From assembly GCA_030348385.1 (NCBI GenBank), contig JAUCFP010000006.1, positions 2,352,501-2,416,500 of the forward strand: a DNA stretch of 64,000 bases. The letters run 5' to 3'. Shown one piece after another: positions 54,800 through 63,409 of the stretch. The translations under genes and the position numbers were made by a program. This DNA comes from Cytobacillus sp. NJ13. Lineage in GTDB: Bacteria; Bacillota; Bacilli; Bacillales; Cytobacillaceae. The number at the start of each line of letters is the position of its first letter. Position 1 is the stretch's first letter. The notes under the pieces were generated by a model, which saw only the letters and a program-made list of their open reading frames with translations, had not been told where the DNA came from and searched no databases.

Positions 54800-55081
54800 T
54801 TATTTCGCGATTAAATCCTGATATTCGCTCTTTCGGTCAAAAACAGCTTTGGCATATGAGCAGGCAGGCACAATCTTATATCCTTTGCTGCGTGCCTCGT
54901 GAACGACACTTTCCAGCAGTTTTCCTGCAACTCCCTGACCGCGCAGGGATTCGCTTACATATGTATGGTCTATGGTTATGACCGAATCGCCGCTTGGAAT
55001 ATAGGTGATTTCAGCAATCATGTCCCCTTTCTCATCATTTATAAAAAAACGGTTTTCTTCTTTTTGAATATCTGCATTCAT
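54800..55081 (-). CDS. yjdJ: Small GNAT-type N-acetyltransferase-like protein
   Basis: A 93-residue protein of the short YjdJ/Acetyltransf_CG group: MIAEITYIPSGDSVITIDHTYV, then LRGQGVAGKLLESVV (acetyl-CoA loop, residues 46-60) and IVPACSYAKAVFDR. Such proteins hold only the core of the GNAT fold. Substrate unknown. GGAGG precedes the ATG at 55081 by about 8 bases. Confidence 0.87.
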   Translation of the reverse strand: MNADIQKEENRFFINDEKGDMIAEITYIPSGDSVITIDHTYVSESLRGQGVAGKLLESVVHEARSKGYKIVPACSYAKAVFDRKSEYQDLIAK

Positions 55082-55307
55082 GTCATTTCCTCCTTTGTTT
55101 AAGATTAACTCTAATATGTCCTTCTTCTTGATGTTAACATACCATCTTCAAAATTATCTGAATATCCTATTCTTACCTCTTCCCTGCTTGATAAAACTTT
55201 TAAACTTTAATTTTCTTGCGGTCACTTGAAATGCTTTTACATTGGCCGCTATTTGTGCTGGGGAGATCAATATATGTATTTAGAAGGACACTTTTATGAA
55301 TCAAAAG
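55082..55307. other. Intergenic region with no recognised gene
   Basis: AT-rich DNA upstream of the GNAT gene, with no convincing reading frame or known RNA motif. It ends at a strong hairpin at 55308-55343. Confidence 0.5.
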
Positions 55308-55349
55308 AAATCCCCTTCTGCTGTCCAGCAGAAAGGGATTTTTTCTTTT
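55308..55349. terminator. Strong hairpin terminator upstream of the ankyrin gene stop
   Basis: AAATCCCCTTCTGCTG (55308-55323) pairs with the run ending GCAGAAAGGGATTT (55328-55341), one mismatch. The better T-run (TTTTTTCTTTTA) is on the plus strand; on the minus strand TTCTTTTG follows. It could serve the minus-strand ankyrin gene or an unknown plus-strand transcript. Confidence 0.7.
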
Positions 55350-55419
55350 AGCCATAAATCTTATCAGACTTTAATAAAAATGAATTGTAATATAAGGAGC
55401 TGCAAACCCTTTGGTTCAA

Positions 55420-56028
55420 TTACTCTATACCAGCCATTAATAAAATATCCTCTATTTCTCTGTATCCTTTTCTTCCGGCAAGCTCAATCGGCTTCACACC
55501 ATATTGGTCTGTAAGGCTTGTATCGGCCCCGTGTTCAAGCAATAGCCTTATGATGGCCTGCTGGGTTTCTCCTCCATCATTCAAAACAATTGCTTCAATC
55601 AAAGGTGTCCATCCGCAATAATTGGTATGGTTCACGTTTATATCTGTAGATGTTAAAAGCTCCCGAACTACTTCTATATGTCCCTTTTCACAGGCTGGAG
55701 TAATACCCACTCCGCCAAATCTCGTTAAGAGAGCAATATCAGCCCCAGCGCTAATCATCATTTTTACTAACTTCAAATCTCCATGAATGCATCCATATAG
55801 AAATGGGTTTAAGCTGGTTTGATCTTGAAGATTAATGTCTGCCCCTGACTCCGCCAGATAATGAACCATATCATAATGCTTATTTATCGAAGCAATCAAA
55901 ATGGCAGTTTGTTTTTTCTTATCCTGCAGATTAATATTAATGCCGCTCTCTACACATGCTTTCAAACATTCAAGGTCACCTTTTCCAGCTGCTTCAAAGA
56001 ACATTAGGCCATCATCAATTTTCAGCAT
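55420..56028 (-). CDS. Ankyrin repeat protein
   Basis: A 202-residue protein with about five to six ankyrin repeats, for example DGLMFFEAAGKGDLECLKAC, AILIASINKHYDMVHYLAES with GADINLQD, GHIEVVRELLTSTDINVNH, and LLLEHGADTSLTDQYGVKPI. No signal peptide or second domain. Start at 56028 has GGAGGATCAG just upstream; the ATG at 56040 overlaps this site. Binding partner unknown. Confidence 0.9.
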   Translation of the reverse strand: MLKIDDGLMFFEAAGKGDLECLKACVESGININLQDKKKQTAILIASINKHYDMVHYLAESGADINLQDQTSLNPFLYGCIHGDLKLVKMMISAGADIALLTRFGGVGITPACEKGHIEVVRELLTSTDINVNHTNYCGWTPLIEAIVLNDGGETQQAIIRLLLEHGADTSLTDQYGVKPIELAGRKGYREIEDILLMAGIE

Positions 56029-56086
56029 CTGATCCTCCATATCGTCTTTAGATATATCATTTAATTCAGGAAACCCTTTTACACTT

Positions 56087-57310
56087 TTATGTTAACTGTC
56101 CTGCGACAACTTTCCCTCTAAAAATTACCGCCTCTCTTTTAGGTGTTCTCGCCACTGCTTCTGCCGAACATGATGCATTGACTAGTACCATATTTGCCTC
56201 TTCTCCCTCAAGCGGCCAACTCGCCTCACCTTCTTTGTTTAATGGAACAGGACCCCCAGTGGCCCATTTTAATGATTGTGCCAGAGAAATTTCATCGCTC
56301 TTACGATAAAGCTCACCATATCTTGTTACTTTTTCCAGCAGATCTCCATTCCCGAAAGGACCCCAGGAATCATAGAATCCATCGCAGCCCAGATAAACAT
56401 TTACACCTTTCCGGTCTAAGAGTTCAATTGGAGGAAGAGATTTTGTTATAGGAATAGTGGACATGATCGACATTCCAAGCTTACTCAATCTTTCCGCCAT
56501 TTCTTCTGCTTGCGGAACTGGTACTTCCCCTAAACAAAATGCATGGCTTACAGCGGCACGATTGTGCCACTTTGCTTCTTCTACCATTTCTGCAAATTTA
56601 TCAATCGTATATAGCCCTACATGTCCGCCATCATGTAAATGGATGTCTATATCTGCATTAAACTCTGTACTCAGATTTAAAACTTCATAAAGTGACTTCT
56701 CGATATTACGGTCAATCCCTGCAGGATCAAGACCACCTACAATGCTGGCTCCAGATCTCATCGCTTCTTTCATGAGAGGAATTACATTTCCCCTTAAAAG
56801 ACCATGCTGAGGAAAAGCTACAATTTCGAATGTCAGTTTGTCGGAGTAGTCTTCTAAAGCTTCTCTTACACCCTCCAGATTCTTCAAGCCTATGTAGGGA
56901 TCAATATTTACATGGGTACGAATATGAGTTGACCCCTTAGATAGGAGAAGCTCAATCATTTTAGTTGCCCGCTGTTTGGCCGTAGGCGCCAATTCCTCAA
57001 GCTCCAATGCTTCATACCTTAAACGTTCTTCTAAATTTTTGACCGGCCTGCAAGCCTTCCAATCAAGAGAAAGGTAGGTTTTATCAAGATGGTTGTGCAT
57101 CTCTTTAAAAGTTGGCAGAGCCAAAAAACCTCTTCCATCCACTGTACTTTCATTCTTGGAAATTTCATAACTGCTGCTCTGCTTTTCTATTATTTTTCCA
57201 TCATCAATTTTTAAGTGAAAGAGTTCTGTTTTTGTCGTATAAGCTCCATTGTCATCCTGAAGATATCCTGTTTCAATCTTAATATTTGTTAACCAATGAG
57301 AAGTTGACAT
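56087..57310 (-). CDS. CodA-like amidohydrolase, copy 2
   Basis: A 407-residue amidohydrolase-superfamily enzyme resembling cytosine deaminase CodA and AtzC. Metal motif HNHLDK is near residue 72, then VAFPQHG (CodA has AFPQEG), DIHLHDGG for the third His, VSHAF for the fourth, and LGCDGFYDSW for the metal Asp, where CodA has GHDD. The Asp of HLHD replaces the CodA catalytic Glu. AAAAGGAGG lies upstream of ATG 57310. It is a diverged tandem paralogue of 57348-58571. Confidence 0.85.
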   Translation of the reverse strand: MSTSHWLTNIKIETGYLQDDNGAYTTKTELFHLKIDDGKIIEKQSSSYEISKNESTVDGRGFLALPTFKEMHNHLDKTYLSLDWKACRPVKNLEERLRYEALELEELAPTAKQRATKMIELLLSKGSTHIRTHVNIDPYIGLKNLEGVREALEDYSDKLTFEIVAFPQHGLLRGNVIPLMKEAMRSGASIVGGLDPAGIDRNIEKSLYEVLNLSTEFNADIDIHLHDGGHVGLYTIDKFAEMVEEAKWHNRAAVSHAFCLGEVPVPQAEEMAERLSKLGMSIMSTIPITKSLPPIELLDRKGVNVYLGCDGFYDSWGPFGNGDLLEKVTRYGELYRKSDEISLAQSLKWATGGPVPLNKEGEASWPLEGEEANMVLVNASCSAEAVARTPKREAVIFRGKVVAGQLT

Positions 57311-57347
57311 TATATATCCTCCTTTTTGCTCTAAAGCTATGAATTGA

Positions 57348-58571
57348 TTAAATTTCAGCTCTTTTGCTTTCAACCTTCCTGCCTTTAAAAAATAATGACT
57401 CGACTGTTGCTCTTCTCGCAATTGCTTCTGCCGAACATGCAGCATCAACCAGCATCATTGAGGCATCATCGCCGACTTTTGGCCAAACCTGTTCACCAGC
57501 TTGATTTAAGGGAGTAATCCCGCCAGTTGCATACTTTAAGGCAGATGATAAAGAATATTCATCAATCATTCGGAATCTTTCCGCAAGTGTTCCTAACTTC
57601 TGAATGGTGTTCCCCGTACCAAATGGAGACCAATGATCTGTGAGACTGTCGTGCCCTACTGAAACAGGAATACCATAACGATCAAGTGCGGGAACTGGAA
57701 TAGTTGTGCGATTTATCGGAATAGTAGTGGTTACATCTATTTCTTGCTCTTTCAATATTGCTGCCATTTCTGCCAGGGCTTCTCCATCTAGGTCGGCTAA
57801 TGCAATTCCATGGCTGATCGTTGCTCTTCCTGCCAAACCAGCTTCCCTTGTATAATCTGCCATTCTCTCGAATGTAAAAGCTCCCAAGGAGTTAGGATCA
57901 TGAAGATGGATATCCACTCCTTTATTATGTTCTGCTGCAATTTCAAAAATTGTATTTAATGACTTTTCAATGTTCCTGTCCACTGTAGCTGGATCCACAC
58001 CGCCAACTAAGGTGGCACCATTCTTCATAGCATCCCGAATTAACTGGACAGAATCACTTCTCAGAAGTCCATGCTGCGGAAACGCAACAATGTCATAAGT
58101 AAGGACATCTTCATATTTTTTTAGTGCATTGACGGTAGCTTCTAAGTTTTTCAGTCCAATTACCGGGTCGACATTACAATGAGTACGTATATGAGTATGG
58201 CCATTTTTTAAATACAGCTCTATCATTTTTTCAGCGCGTTCTTGTGCCGTTGGGAGAAGCTTTGGCAAAAGTTCTTTTTCCTCTTCTAATCTGGTGAAAA
58301 TCCCCTTTGTGATTGGTGTGCAGGCTTTCCATGGGCCGCCGTAGTAGGTTTTGTCAATATGAATGTGCATATCTCTTAAAGAAGGAAGTACCAGCTTCTG
58401 TTTTGCATCGAATTGGTTTTCATTGGAATGTGGAGCAATTTGTGTGATTTCCGCAATTTTCCCATCAGCGATTTTCAAGTGGCTAATTTCAGTGCTGGTG
58501 CCTGTAATTTGTTCATTTTCCAAGATAAATCCTTTTTCTAGCCGAACATTTGTAATCCATAGAGATGTCAT
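57348..58571 (-). CDS. CodA-like amidohydrolase, copy 1
   Basis: A 407-residue enzyme with HIHIDK (residues 69-74), VAFPQHG, DIHLHDPNSLG, ISHGIA and VGHDSLTDHW. These align with the CodA ligands His61, His63, His214, His246 and Asp313; the position of CodA Asp314 is Ser and the catalytic Glu217 position is Asp. The ATG at 58571 follows TAGGAGG. It lies downstream of a peptide-type binding protein, separated by a hairpin, and upstream of copy 2. Expected to hydrolyse or deaminate a cyclic amide/amidine; the substrate is unknown. Confidence 0.87.
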   Translation of the reverse strand: MTSLWITNVRLEKGFILENEQITGTSTEISHLKIADGKIAEITQIAPHSNENQFDAKQKLVLPSLRDMHIHIDKTYYGGPWKACTPITKGIFTRLEEEKELLPKLLPTAQERAEKMIELYLKNGHTHIRTHCNVDPVIGLKNLEATVNALKKYEDVLTYDIVAFPQHGLLRSDSVQLIRDAMKNGATLVGGVDPATVDRNIEKSLNTIFEIAAEHNKGVDIHLHDPNSLGAFTFERMADYTREAGLAGRATISHGIALADLDGEALAEMAAILKEQEIDVTTTIPINRTTIPVPALDRYGIPVSVGHDSLTDHWSPFGTGNTIQKLGTLAERFRMIDEYSLSSALKYATGGITPLNQAGEQVWPKVGDDASMMLVDAACSAEAIARRATVESLFFKGRKVESKRAEI

Positions 58572-58599
58572 TCTGTTTCCTCCTAAAATTAAAAATGAA

Positions 58600-58632
58600 G
58601 GAAAAGTACTTTTGATTCAAAAGTACTTTTCC
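58600..58632 (-). terminator. Attenuator-like hairpin between the binding protein and the amidohydrolases
   Basis: GGAAAAGTACTTTT (58600-58613) and AAAAGTACTTTTCC (58619-58632) form a 14-base perfect stem. On the minus strand TTCATTTTTAATTTT follows. Confidence 0.75.
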
Positions 58633-58664
58633 TGTGTTACCATGTTAATTTTTTTGACTTCTAA

Positions 58665-60242
58665 TTACTTGATTACTGCATCATCAATCATAAGATAGTT
58701 GGCAGCATTCAGCCAAAAGCCGCTTACATTTTTACTGTGGGCAGCCATATGTTCGTAGTTTCGGATTGGAACATATACAGCATCCTCCAATTCCATTTGC
58801 ATCGCTTGCTCATAAAGTTCTTTGCGCTTTGCTTCTTCCGTTTCTCTGCGTGCTGACTCAATGATTTTGTCGACCTCTGGATTGCTGTAATAGAAATGGT
58901 TTCCAGGAGGTCCCTGTGAGGCAGTATGGAAGAGGTTATACTGGTTATAATCCCCGTCCCCAGTGGCATTTCCCCATCCTCCAATAAATAGATCATGTTC
59001 AGATTTATCAATCGTATCGATATATGCACCATATTCCATTACTTGAATGTCTACCTCAACACCGATTCCCTTTAGTTGGGACTGAATTACTTCAGCCATA
59101 TTTATACGTTCTTTTCTATCGCTTGTCAGCAATTTTAGCTTTAGTCCTTCTTCATATCCTGCTTCTTTTAACAATTTTTTTGCTTCGTTTAAATCATAGT
59201 CATATGGCTTCACATTTTCACTGTGGCCAAAAACTTTAGGGCTCATGGCAGCATTAGCAAGTGTCCCTACATTGTTATAAACCCCTTTTATGATTGCTTC
59301 TCTCTCGATGGCATGGCTGATTGCTTTACGGACTTTTACATCGTCCAAAGGTTTCTTTTTGGTATTAAATCCGATATATTCAACCGCAAGTCCCTCTGCT
59401 CGGAATAGCCCCATTGAATCAGAAGCTTCAATACGTTCAATCTCCGTTACAGGCACCTGATCATTAATATGTGCCTCTCCCGTTTCAATCATAGCCAGAC
59501 GTGTTGCATCCTCAGGAACTACTTTAAACACTACCCCGTCAATATTAGGCTGTTTTCCCCAATAGTTTTCATTTTTTTTCAATGAAATCTCCTGGCCTGT
59601 CTTCCAGTCTTCAAATACAAATGGACCGGTCCCAACCGGATGCTCAGTTAGTTGGTCCGGATTTTCTGCTAAAGCCTTTGGACTTATAATGCTCCCTTCA
59701 CTGCTTGCAAGTATTGAAAGCAGTGGAGCATAAGGATAGTCAAGCAATAATTGTACTGTGTGTTCATCAATCACTTTAACTTCATTTATCATTGCGAATT
59801 TCTCACGCTGAGGCGAACCTGTATTTGGATCCAGCAAACGGTCAAAGGTGGACTTCACTGCTTCTGCATTAAACGGTGTGCCGTCATGAAATTTTACGCC
59901 TTCTTTCAGCTTAAACTCCCAGGTCGTATCATCAATGACATTCCATTCTGTTGACAAGAGCGGCTGAATGTTCATGTCTTTATCTGGCTCTACTAATGTT
60001 TCATATACTTTTTGATAAATGATATTTGCCGAAGGAATATCTGTAATAAAGTGAGGGTCTAATTTTGTTGCATCTGATAGACGGACAACAGTCAATGTGC
60101 CCCCAGCCTTTTTCCCTTCGGATTCATTACCAGCATCCTTTTCTGTTTTTGTTTGTGTAGAACATGCTGATGCAAATAGCATCATTAAGCTCAGGAAAAT
60201 CATCAGTAATCCCTTCTGAAAGTGCTTTCTATCTTTCTCCAT
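58665..60242 (-). CDS. Solute-binding lipoprotein of a peptide-type ABC transporter
   Basis: A 525-residue SBP_bac_5 protein. The signal peptide ends in LFASAC (lipobox). KLKEGVKFHDGTPFNAEAV, PVGTGPFVFEDWKTGQ and FIGGWGNATGDGDYNQYNLF are family motifs; the last replaces the GDNGDPDNF of dipeptide-binding proteins. It starts at 60242 with GGGGAGAG upstream. The permease and ATPase genes lie on the other strand across the shared control region. Confidence 0.9.
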   Translation of the reverse strand: MEKDRKHFQKGLLMIFLSLMMLFASACSTQTKTEKDAGNESEGKKAGGTLTVVRLSDATKLDPHFITDIPSANIIYQKVYETLVEPDKDMNIQPLLSTEWNVIDDTTWEFKLKEGVKFHDGTPFNAEAVKSTFDRLLDPNTGSPQREKFAMINEVKVIDEHTVQLLLDYPYAPLLSILASSEGSIISPKALAENPDQLTEHPVGTGPFVFEDWKTGQEISLKKNENYWGKQPNIDGVVFKVVPEDATRLAMIETGEAHINDQVPVTEIERIEASDSMGLFRAEGLAVEYIGFNTKKKPLDDVKVRKAISHAIEREAIIKGVYNNVGTLANAAMSPKVFGHSENVKPYDYDLNEAKKLLKEAGYEEGLKLKLLTSDRKERINMAEVIQSQLKGIGVEVDIQVMEYGAYIDTIDKSEHDLFIGGWGNATGDGDYNQYNLFHTASQGPPGNHFYYSNPEVDKIIESARRETEEAKRKELYEQAMQMELEDAVYVPIRNYEHMAAHSKNVSGFWLNAANYLMIDDAVIK

Positions 60243-60319
60243 TTTTCTCTCCCCTTTTTTTAAAAAATAATTCTGAAAATAAGTCAATGTTCACCGTCCC
60301 TCCGTAAATGCTTATCTGC

Positions 60320-60404
60320 ATTATAGAAGATGATGCATTTAGATATTTACAGAATATTTACTTGATTTTTAAATATTTTGACAACTGTTTTAAAAAATAT
60401 TTAC
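60320..60404. promoter_or_regulatory. Divergent control region with ATATTTAC repeats
   Basis: ATATTTAC occurs at 60343-60350, 60354-60361 and 60397-60404, with a variant ATATTTTG at 60373-60380. A minus-strand TATAAT lies at 60325-60320 with no good -35 box; the first repeat falls where it would be. TTGACA at 60378-60383 reads toward the permease genes. The rest of 60243-60527 holds no gene. Confidence 0.5.
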
Positions 60405-60527
60405 TTTACAGGTAATTTTGATAATTTTAACTAAACATCTCTCGTTTTATACCATTCTTCTTTTGAAAGGAGGAAAACTGATTTTTAATTTCAGGCACAA
60501 GTACAAAACATTTAGGGGGGAAACAAG

Positions 60528-61430
60528 ATGACAGTTCAAGTAAAAACGGAGCAGCCTAAAATGGCTGTAAAGACATTGATCGGCCCAAAGGAATCTAGAA
60601 TAAGAGATTTTCTTTCTATATTAATACAAAATAAAGCTGCTTTAGTTGGTGCCATCATTATTATTGTTTATCTATTAATGGCTGTATTTGCACCGCTGCT
60701 GGCTCCATATAGCCCATATGAAATTGATTTGGAAAATAAGCTGACTCCTCCATCTGCGGAACATTGGATGGGAACAGATGATAAAGGAAGGGATATTTTA
60801 AGCAGGATTCTATATGGTTCCAGACTTTCAATGGGTGTAGGATTTGCTGCTGTTTTATTCGGAGCATTTTTTGGGATTATTTTTGGACTTGTTGCTGGAT
60901 ATTACGGCAAATGGGTTGACACCATTATCATGAGAATGATGGATGTTATGCTTGCATTCCCAGGAATCCTGCTTGCCCTTGCTATTATTGCAGCACTTGG
61001 CCCAAGCCTTATTAATGTGACCATAGCAGTAGGAGCTTTCTCTGTACCTTTATTTGCTAGAATCGTCCGCGGATCTACATTAGAAGTAAAGCGTCTTGAG
61101 TATATTGATGCAATCCGATCGCTTGGAGCCACTGATTTTGTCATTATTTTCAAGCATATTTTTCCGAACATTCTTTCACCCATTATTGTTCAGGGGACTT
61201 TGCGATTGGCTACTGCCATTCTATCAGCTGCAGGATTATCATTCCTCGGCCTTGGTGCACAGCCGCCTTCACCTGAGTGGGGAACCATGCTCAGCAGCGG
61301 AAGAGATTTCTTATTCTCAGCACCGTATATTGCCCTATTTCCTGGTCTCGCTATTTCCATTCTCGTTCTTGGGTTTAATATTTTTGGTGATGGTTTACGT
61401 GATGCTTTTGACCCTAGGATGAAAAAATAA
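60528..61430 (+). CDS. Peptide-type ABC transporter permease, DppC type
   Basis: A 300-residue permease with MAVFAPLLAPYSPYEIDLEN, WMGTDDKGRDILSRILYG and the EAA loop YIDAIRSLGATDFVIIFKHIFPN. The GGGGGGAA site lies about 6 bases before the ATG. It is first in the rightward operon C-B-D-F, an unusual order since DppB normally precedes DppC. Confidence 0.92.
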   Translation: MTVQVKTEQPKMAVKTLIGPKESRIRDFLSILIQNKAALVGAIIIIVYLLMAVFAPLLAPYSPYEIDLENKLTPPSAEHWMGTDDKGRDILSRILYGSRLSMGVGFAAVLFGAFFGIIFGLVAGYYGKWVDTIIMRMMDVMLAFPGILLALAIIAALGPSLINVTIAVGAFSVPLFARIVRGSTLEVKRLEYIDAIRSLGATDFVIIFKHIFPNILSPIIVQGTLRLATAILSAAGLSFLGLGAQPPSPEWGTMLSSGRDFLFSAPYIALFPGLAISILVLGFNIFGDGLRDAFDPRMKK

Positions 61431-61452
61431 AAGCTTTGAGGAGGTTACACCT

Positions 61453-62373
61453 ATGCTGATGTTTATATTACGCCGGATTTTACAAACCATCCCGGTTATT
61501 ATTGGAGTTACTTTTGTTGTCTTCTTCATTATGCAGCTGGTTCCAGGGGATCCTGCAGTACTTCTTGCAGGTGAAGGCGCCTCAAAAGAAACCATTGAAG
61601 CTATCCGTGAGCAGCTTGGATTAAACCAGCCTTTATATATCCAATACTTTGAATATTTAACGAATGTATTTAGGGGTGATTTAGGTGTTTCCTTAAAAAA
61701 CAGCCAGCCTGTTCTTGATGAAATATTAGTAAGACTGCCAATTACCATTGAACTTGCCTTCTTTAGCATCATTATTACAGTCGTGCTGGGGATGGCGGCA
61801 GGAATAATTTCAGCTGTCAAACCTTATTCATTGACCGATGTCAGTGTCATGCTTGTGGCTCTTTTAGGGATTTCACTTCCAAGTTTCTGGTTTGGCCTCA
61901 TGCTTATGTATTTCTTCTCTGTTAAACTGCAAATTTTGCCTGTTGCAGGATGGGACAGTCTGCTCCATGTCATCTTGCCGGCTATTACCCTTGGAGCAGG
62001 CGGAGCAGCAATTGTCGCAAGGATGACCAGATCCAGCATGCTCGAGGTTATTCGCCAGGATTATATTCGTACAGCACGTGCAAAAGGGCTTCGCGAACGA
62101 ATCATTATTTCTAAACATGCACTAAGAAATGCACTGATCCCGGTAATTACGGTTGTGGGCCTGCAGTTTGGCGCACTCCTTGGCGGTACCGTATTGGTGG
62201 AATCGATCTTTGCTATTAATGGCCTGGGAAGAATGATTGTCGATGCCATTCGAATGCGTGATCTGCCAATGGTCCAGGGAGGAGTATTGTTTGCCTCACT
62301 CATTTTCGTAGTGGTTAATTTATTCGTAGACGTCTTTTATCGGTTCTTCAATAAACGCATTGAGCTAAATTAA
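61453..62373 (+). CDS. Peptide-type ABC transporter permease, DppB type
   Basis: A 306-residue permease beginning MLMFILRRILQTIPVIIGV, with MQLVPGDPAVLLAGEGAS, GDLGVSLKNSQPV and the EAA loop YIRTARAKGLRERIIISKHALRN. GAGGAGG lies about 8 bases before the ATG. It pairs with the DppC-type protein encoded 22 bases upstream. Confidence 0.93.
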   Translation: MLMFILRRILQTIPVIIGVTFVVFFIMQLVPGDPAVLLAGEGASKETIEAIREQLGLNQPLYIQYFEYLTNVFRGDLGVSLKNSQPVLDEILVRLPITIELAFFSIIITVVLGMAAGIISAVKPYSLTDVSVMLVALLGISLPSFWFGLMLMYFFSVKLQILPVAGWDSLLHVILPAITLGAGGAAIVARMTRSSMLEVIRQDYIRTARAKGLRERIIISKHALRNALIPVITVVGLQFGALLGGTVLVESIFAINGLGRMIVDAIRMRDLPMVQGGVLFASLIFVVVNLFVDVFYRFFNKRIELN

Positions 62374-62391
62374 GTTAGGTGGTGACTGGCT

Positions 62392-63408
62392 GTGAAGGAA
62401 AGAAATAAGCCTATTCTGGAAGTAAAAGGGTTAAAAACACATTTCACAACAAAGCGGGGAGTCAGCAAAGCGGTAGATGGCATCGATTTTACTTTGCATA
62501 AAGGAGAAACGCTGGGAATTGTAGGGGAATCCGGATGCGGGAAAAGTATGACTTCCCTCTCCATTCTGCGCCTAATTCCTTCTCCTCCGGGAAAAATTGC
62601 CGGGGGTTCCGTTTACTTTAAAGGAAAAGATTTAGTGACAATGTCAGAGGGTGAAATGAGGAAAATTCGCGGGAATGAAATATCGATGATTTTTCAGGAG
62701 CCTATGACTTCCTTGAATCCCGTAATTCCTGTTGGGGAACAAATTGCAGAAGCATTGAGGCTGCACCAAAAGATGGGGAAAAAAGCTGCATGGGATAAAT
62801 CAGTTGAAATGCTGAAGCTGGTAGGAATCCCGTCTCCTGAAAAAAGAGCTAAGCAAGAGCCATTCCAGTTAAGCGGCGGGATGCGCCAGCGTGTCATGAT
62901 TGCTATGGCTCTAGCCTGTACACCTGAGATATTAATTGCAGATGAGCCAACGACCGCATTGGATGTTACGATTCAAGCACAAATATTGGCACTGATTAAA
63001 GATCTGCAAACAAAGATAGGAATGGGTGTTATCATGATTACCCATGATTTAGGAGTTGTAGCTGAAACATGTGATAAGGTAGCCGTTATGTATGCCGGCA
63101 ATATAGTTGAGTATGCATCTACTGAGCAAATATTTGCTGATCCCAAGCACCCTTATACCCAAGGGCTTTTGAATTCATTGCCTAAAATTCATGAAGATCA
63201 GGACGAATTGATTACGATAGATGGAAGTGTCCCCAGCCCTTACAATATGCCTGCTGGATGCCGGTTCGCCTCCAGATGCCCTTACGCTGAGGATATATGC
63301 GCCACACATCAGCCTGACCTTATTCATTATTCTGACGAAGTTAAGGTAAGATGCTGGAAATATACAGACGAGTGGACTGGCAAAAGAGATAAAGAAGGGG
63401 TTGTCTAA
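62392..63408 (+). CDS. Peptide-type ABC transporter ATPase, DppD type
   Basis: A 338-residue ATPase from GTG 62392 (AGGTGGTGA about 8 bases upstream). Walker A is GESGCGKSM, the signature is [15 protein letters not shown] and Walker B is [12 protein letters not shown]; the C-terminal [14 protein letters not shown] is the oligo_HPY cysteine region. Close relative of the ATPase at 20229-21245. Confidence 0.94.
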   Translation: MKERNKPILEVKGLKTHFTTKRGVSKAVDGIDFTLHKGETLGIVGESGCGKSMTSLSILRLIPSPPGKIAGGSVYFKGKDLVTMSEGEMRKIRGNEISMIFQEPMTSLNPVIPVGEQIAEALRLHQKMGKKAAWDKSVEMLKLVGIPSPEKRAKQEPFQLSGGMRQRVMIAMALACTPEILIADEPTTALDVTIQAQILALIKDLQTKIGMGVIMITHDLGVVAETCDKVAVMYAGNIVEYASTEQIFADPKHPYTQGLLNSLPKIHEDQDELITIDGSVPSPYNMPAGCRFASRCPYAEDICATHQPDLIHYSDEVKVRCWKYTDEWTGKRDKEGVV

Positions 63409-63409
63409 C

